Source of the DNA: Thermoplasmata archaeon
GTDB lineage: Archaea > Thermoplasmatota > Thermoplasmata > Lutacidiplasmatales > UBA184
Assembly (NCBI GenBank): GCA_030038095.1
Contig: JASHPK010000042.1
Coordinates: 1 to 64,000, forward strand
Length of the DNA stretch: 64,000 nt
Direction of reading: 5' to 3'
Below the pieces are notes generated by a model, which saw only the letters and a list, made by a program, of their open reading frames with translations, was not told the DNA's origin and did no database searches. This document shows, one piece after another, positions 60,492 through 64,000 of the stretch. The translations under genes and the position numbers were made by a program. Within the stretch, counting starts at the first letter, position 1. Each line of letters starts with the position of its first letter.

Positions 60492-61646
60492 CTAACTCTT
60501 GGGGGAGCTCGCCGGCGGATGGGTCGTGGGCGGGGGGCTCGCGGGGGGAGGGCTCGCGGTCGGGGGAGGCGAATACGGCCGCGGAGGGGGACGAGCCTTG
60601 ACGCCCCGTCTCCAGCGCCGGTACAGGAAGAGGAGGAGGCCGAGAGCCACGACCACGACGATCGCCACGAGCGCGGCAAGCACGGCGTAGCCTTCCGCGG
60701 GGACCAGTCCAAGGAACGTGATCGAGCTGAAGGTGATCGAGACGCTCGTGGCGGAGCCGTCCACCCGGACGGTGCCGAAGCTCGGATTCACGTTGTATCC
60801 GTTGACGGAACCGATACCGAAGGTGTAGTTCCCGTTCGGGAGACTAAAGTCGATGTAGTCTCCCGTGGAGAACTGGGTCGTCCCGTTGACCGACGCGAAC
60901 CAGGCCGTGCCCGCCTTGAGTCCCGTCTCCACGATCGTGAGCACATAGTCCACTGGCGGGGTGAAGGCGACCGCCACGTTGGCGGGACCCCCGTTCACCG
61001 TGACGGTTCCAAAGCTCGTATTCAGTCCGTAGCCTCGGACGGGGCCGATGCTGTACAAGTACGTCGCGTTCGGGAGGTCGAACACAATGGTGTTCGTCAC
61101 GGAAAGCTCCGTCGATCCATTGACGGTGGCCGACCATTGGGTTCCCGACTCCAAGCCGGTTTCGGTCACCGTCAACGCGTATTCCGGCGGCGCCATCGAA
61201 GTGAACGTCTCGGATCGAGTGAAGTTGACTCCATTCACCTTGAGATTTCCAAACGGTAGCGATGGTGCGTAACCGTTCACGGCGGCGACCCCATAGCTGT
61301 AGCTCCCGTTCGGGATGCCGTCGAACTCGATCGGACGACCGGCGTTGGCGTATGCGGTGCTCCCGTTGAGGGTGGCCGACCAGACGAGGCCAGTGGGAAG
61401 ACCCGTCTCTTTGAAGAAGACCGTGTAAAAGCCTTGGGCCTGTGGGGTCGGAGCGGCGCCCGGAGAGGTCGGCTGGGATACCGTGAGACCTCCGACCGGC
61501 CCGGCGAGGGTGGAACCCGCCTCGGAACGCACCTCCGGCCCCATCTGCGAGGCATTCGCCGGCGCGCCTGGCGCGGTCAGGGCCGGCAATGCGGCCAGGA
61601 CGCCGACGAGAAGAACCATGACGATGAGCGGGCCCGTGGCCTTCAT
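60492..61646 (-). CDS. Small surface protein with three ETGL domains
   Basis: A 384-residue exoprotein: signal peptide (PLIVMVLLVGVLAALPALTAPG), a Pro/Gly linker, then three beta domains of about 72 residues starting ETGLPTGLVWSATLNG, ETGLESGTQWSATVNG and ETGLKAGTAWFASVNG. A helix (GYAVLAALVAIVVVVALGLLLFLY) and a Pro-rich C-terminus end it. It is the simplest ETGL-domain protein here, so it defines the unit. The ATG at 61646 is preceded by TATAAATA (61677-61684), about 34 bases away. Confidence 0.82.
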   Translation of the reverse strand: MKATGPLIVMVLLVGVLAALPALTAPGAPANASQMGPEVRSEAGSTLAGPVGGLTVSQPTSPGAAPTPQAQGFYTVFFKETGLPTGLVWSATLNGSTAYANAGRPIEFDGIPNGSYSYGVAAVNGYAPSLPFGNLKVNGVNFTRSETFTSMAPPEYALTVTETGLESGTQWSATVNGSTELSVTNTIVFDLPNATYLYSIGPVRGYGLNTSFGTVTVNGGPANVAVAFTPPVDYVLTIVETGLKAGTAWFASVNGTTQFSTGDYIDFSLPNGNYTFGIGSVNGYNVNPSFGTVRVDGSATSVSITFSSITFLGLVPAEGYAVLAALVAIVVVVALGLLLFLYRRWRRGVKARPPPRPYSPPPTASPPPASPPPTTHPPASSPKS

Positions 61647-61676
61647 TCGTAAGGGCTCGGGACGACGACCGCCAGT

Positions 61677-61684
61677 ATTTATAT
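61677..61684 (-). promoter_or_regulatory. TATA box of the three-ETGL surface protein
   Basis: CATATAAATAC on the minus strand, an almost canonical archaeal TATA, with transcription expected near 61654. Confidence 0.65.
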
Positions 61685-61821
61685 GGGAAGGTGGGGGTCG
61701 ACCGGCGTTCTCAACCCATGCGCCCGGGCGCGACACGCCGGTTATACGACTGAGCCGTCAAATTTCCGGTCAGGACTTGACGGACGGCCGGAATCGGACC
61801 CGTCCGGGGTCGGAGCTGGGC

Positions 61822-62142
61822 CTACACCCCACGGCTGTGGCGGGGAATCCCCTGCGTACTACGGTCCGGCGACTGACGTCGCGATCCCGGATGGACGGAT
61901 TGGGCCGTCGCCGTAGGGCGTCGCTCGAGGTGAAGATCGATCACGAACTGGAGCACCTCGCGGGCTCCGGCCGGATCAATCGCGGGTCGGTCAGGGAAGG
62001 CGCCCCCCAGGACGGTCCGGATGAATTCCCGGGTCTCTCGCCGCGTTTCCGCGAGCGTCCGGCCCTCGACCGTGCCGATTCCGTCGATCCAGGCGAGATA
62101 TCCCCCCTCCTTGCGGAACACCCGGACCTGGAACGAGGGCAC
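61822..62142 (-). CDS. HicB-like (UPF0150) protein, no HicA partner
   Basis: A 106-residue protein starting with GTG 25 bases after a GATAATCC box, so probably leaderless. FRKEGGYLAWIDGIGTVEGRTLAETRRETREFI matches the partial RNase-H-like fold of HicB antitoxins (substrate-like strand, then G.T..EA..N.-type helix). The C-terminus (about 35 residues) is basic and polar, and no DNA-binding domain is evident. No small HicA-like frame is visible on either side, so it is an orphan with a possible regulatory role. Confidence 0.62.
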   Translation of the reverse strand: MPSFQVRVFRKEGGYLAWIDGIGTVEGRTLAETRRETREFIRTVLGGAFPDRPAIDPAGAREVLQFVIDLHLERRPTATAQSVHPGSRRQSPDRSTQGIPRHSRGV

Positions 62143-62201
62143 GCGAATCCGAGCGACCCGAGGGATTATCCCCCTGCGACGGGGGTCGCGGAACGGTCGG
62201 T

Positions 62202-63074
62202 TCAGTCTCCCGTGACGTCCAGCAGGAAGTCGCGGACCGCGCCGAGGAACTCCTTCGGCTGCTCGAAGATCGCCATGTGGCTGCTGTGGGGGAGGACGCG
62301 CAGGTGCGCCGGTTCGATGCGTTCGGCCATCTCGGCGGACGCGTTGAGGAAGAAATCGTACCGGCCGACGACGATGAGCCCCGGCACGTCGATCTTGGAG
62401 TAGTACTTGCGCCCGTCCCACCGAGCGATCGTCCCGTCGACGACGAACTCGTCGCCCGTCCGCGTCATCATCGCCCGGTAGACCTTGAGATGCATCTTGG
62501 TCGCCTTCCAGTCCTTCGGCGTGCCCCGGAGGAACCGGGTCTGGAACGGCTGCGCGATCTCCGTCGCGATGCGCTGGTACTCCGGCGAGTCAAACGCGCG
62601 GGCGTGGGTGAGCTCGCGGAGCCGCTTGCGCAGACGGGGAGACGCGGCCGCGAGCATCGTCCGGTTCGCCTGTCGGACCTCCTCGGCGCTGCCTGCGGTC
62701 GCGCAGAGGAGGAGCGAGGTGAGCTTCGACTGATATCGGTGCGCGTATTCGAGGGCCACGAACCCACCCGCGGAGTATCCGAGGAGATGGAGCTCGGTGA
62801 TCCGCAGCGCGCGCCGGATCAGCTCGACGTCCTCCGCCATCTGGGGGATCGTGAGGTCCGAGGGACTGCGGGGCGACCAGCTGTGGCCGACCCCCCGCGG
62901 GTTGAACAATACGACCCGCAGATGGGAGTTCGCCAGCTTGAGGAAGGCGCGCAGATAGTGGTACGTGAGCCCCGGTCCGCCCGGATGGACGAGGAGCGTG
63001 GCCGGACCCTTCCCCTGAGAGACGTACTCGAACGACCGACGTCCGGCGACGGTCACTCGACGCAATCGGGCCAT
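62202..63074 (-). CDS. Alpha/beta hydrolase, proline iminopeptidase-like (S33)
   Basis: A 290-residue protein. The oxyanion motif HPGGPG is at residues 30-35, the nucleophile S101 in GYSAGG, the Asp in VVGRYDFF and the His in LPHSSHMAIF. HPGGPG and the cap helices are those of proline iminopeptidases; in Thermoplasma the tricorn factor F1 belongs here. It would release N-terminal Pro or other residues from short peptides. A general esterase cannot be excluded. ATG 63074 is used because the frame before it is low complexity. Confidence 0.82.
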   Translation of the reverse strand: MARLRRVTVAGRRSFEYVSQGKGPATLLVHPGGPGLTYHYLRAFLKLANSHLRVVLFNPRGVGHSWSPRSPSDLTIPQMAEDVELIRRALRITELHLLGYSAGGFVALEYAHRYQSKLTSLLLCATAGSAEEVRQANRTMLAAASPRLRKRLRELTHARAFDSPEYQRIATEIAQPFQTRFLRGTPKDWKATKMHLKVYRAMMTRTGDEFVVDGTIARWDGRKYYSKIDVPGLIVVGRYDFFLNASAEMAERIEPAHLRVLPHSSHMAIFEQPKEFLGAVRDFLLDVTGD

Positions 63075-63417
63075 GGTTGCCCGTAAGGGAACTGGGACAA
63101 AAGACGTGCGACCCGATCCCGGCAGGGCCCGTACGGGCCATCCCACGACGGGATGAGCGGCCGGAGCCGCCCGCGGCCGCTGGATTGGAGATCCGCCCCG
63201 GGTCCGATCGAGGTGAGGTGATTCGTGTGCGGAGGCCGATAGCGCCCAAAGAGCATCCCGCTGTTCGCGCCCCACCTCGGTGCGAGCCGGTTCGGATCGC
63301 TCTGCCTCGCGCGCCCTCGGTAAGGTACGCGAGGATGGAAGGCGATCGTCGCCCGGGTGGCCCCCGGCCCAGGGCCGTAATGCGCCTAATCCGCCGGAGC
63401 GGTCGCGCCGGTAAACG
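63075..63417. other. Intergenic stretch, no gene seen
   Basis: About 340 bases between the S33 peptidase gene and tRNA-Gly. I see no frame with family character, no repeat and no known RNA core on either strand. Confidence 0.5.
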
Positions 63418-63491
63418 TGCGGGCACCGGGATTTGAACCCGGGTTATAGGCTTGGCAAGCCTATGTGATGACCAGACTACACTATGCCCGC
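63418..63491 (-). tRNA. tRNA-Gly (GCC)
   Basis: The reverse strand has acceptor GCGGGCA/TGCCCGC with discriminator A, a T arm with TTCAAAT loop closed by CCGGG/CCCGG, and an anticodon arm ATAGG-CTTGCCA-AGCCTAT region with GCC at 63456-63454. No intron and no encoded CCA. The gene is 74 bases long. Confidence 0.93.
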
Positions 63492-63692
63492 ATCCGGGGT
63501 CCGTCGCACGCTCACGCCGTTCTCGTCTCCACGACCCGACCCAGGAGGGCGGGCCCTCGGGGCGACCCCGACATCGCTCGGTGATTAAAGCGGCTCGGTG
63601 GGGACAGAACGGGTCCCCCCGAAACTCTCGCGGCCGAGGGTCGGGTTATTACGGGGGCCGCGACGTGCCTCGGGGTCGCCCGCGGGGGAACG

Positions 63693-64000
63693 ATGGGGGA
63701 ATGCTGGGCGGAGGGGGAGGTCGTCGCGTTGAAGCGGCCCGGGGTCGCGGCGACCCTCATCCCGCTCGAACGAGGGCCCCGGCGCGTCGGGAACGAGGGA
63801 GTGGTCGATCTGAGCTCCTTGATCGGAGCGGCGCCGGGCGGCGAGTTCCTCTGGTCCGGCACGACCTATCGCGCGATGCGACCGTCGCTCTCGGACCTCT
63901 TCGGCGCCCTGCACCGGGGGGCCCAGATCGTGACCCCGAAGGATGCGGCCCACCTCCTCTGGCTCGCGGGGGTCGCGCCCGAAGGGAAGGTGATCGAGGC
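63693..64000 (+). CDS. trmI: tRNA (adenine-N1)-methyltransferase TrmI, N-terminal part
   Basis: The ATG at 63693 opens a frame that runs off the window. The 102 visible residues contain the N-terminal beta domain (GEFLWSGTTYRAMRPSLSDLFGAL) and the segment RGAQIVTPKDAAHLLWLAGVAPEGKVIEA, which leads into the SAM site of TrmI enzymes. These methylate A57/A58 in tRNA. TTATTA (about 63645-63650) lies 45 bases upstream, leaving a leader of about 20 bases. It is divergent to tRNA-Gly; function fits the neighbour but that may be chance. Confidence 0.8.
   Translation, partial: MGECWAEGEVVALKRPGVAATLIPLERGPRRVGNEGVVDLSSLIGAAPGGEFLWSGTTYRAMRPSLSDLFGALHRGAQIVTPKDAAHLLWLAGVAPEGKVIE

Noticed and set aside
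63075-63417. RNase P or SRP RNA in the gap before tRNA-Gly
   Set aside because: None of the conserved core sequences of either RNA was found on either strand.

Overview
The window reads as a GC-rich chromosome segment from an archaeon, most likely a member of the Thermoplasmata (Thermoplasmatota). Reasons: an archaeal RNA polymerase subunit K; an archaeal-type UMP kinase; a tRNA-Tyr with an intron after anticodon position 37 and a C1-G72 pair; an isolated 5S rRNA gene; TATA-like boxes about 25 bases before many start codons (leaderless transcripts); a thermopsin-family exoprotease; M1 and S33 peptidases like the tricorn-interacting factors of Thermoplasma; and many surface domains of the ETGLP...W type common in that class. 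The genus cannot be told from sequence alone.

Layout. (1) 1-14364: a same-strand run of a polytopic membrane protein carrying two AAA+ ATPase domains (its 5' end lies outside the window) and three giant surface proteins. (2) 14416-15270: an ACT-domain protein on the other strand. (3) 15571-28413: three more giant exoproteins, the last a thermopsin. (4) 28455-36582: tRNA-Tyr, adk, pyrH, rpiA, an enoyl-CoA hydratase paired with a PaaA-like di-iron protein, a mevalonate-pathway decarboxylase, a hotdog thioesterase and an M1 aminopeptidase. (5) 36733-42340: 5S rRNA, endonuclease IV, split transketolase, transaldolase, DUF357, translin, MTA phosphorylase, and rpoK in the opposite direction. (6) about 42.4-48.0 kb: a lower-GC stretch with an unknown gene, a co-translated antiporter and universal stress protein, repeats, and a YVTN-propeller surface protein. 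A 25-base direct repeat brackets its first 3 kb. (7) 48049-64000: thioesterase, K+ channel, antiporter, formate-THF ligase, EamA transporter, aldo/keto reductase, enolase-superfamily enzyme, two methyltransferases, a hemerythrin-like protein, small surface proteins, an orphan HicB-like protein, an S33 peptidase, tRNA-Gly and the start of trmI.

How the genes work together. rpiA, transketolase and transaldolase give most of the non-oxidative pentose phosphate pathway. The exoproteins, thermopsin and two cytosolic peptidases fit a protein- or polymer-scavenging heterotroph. The ECH/PaaA-like pair hints at oxygen-dependent ring or acyl-CoA chemistry. The most unusual system-level candidate is the membrane-anchored tandem AAA+ ATPase grouped with giant surface proteins. 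The most unusual DNA-level signal is the repeat-bracketed island next to the rpoK promoter.
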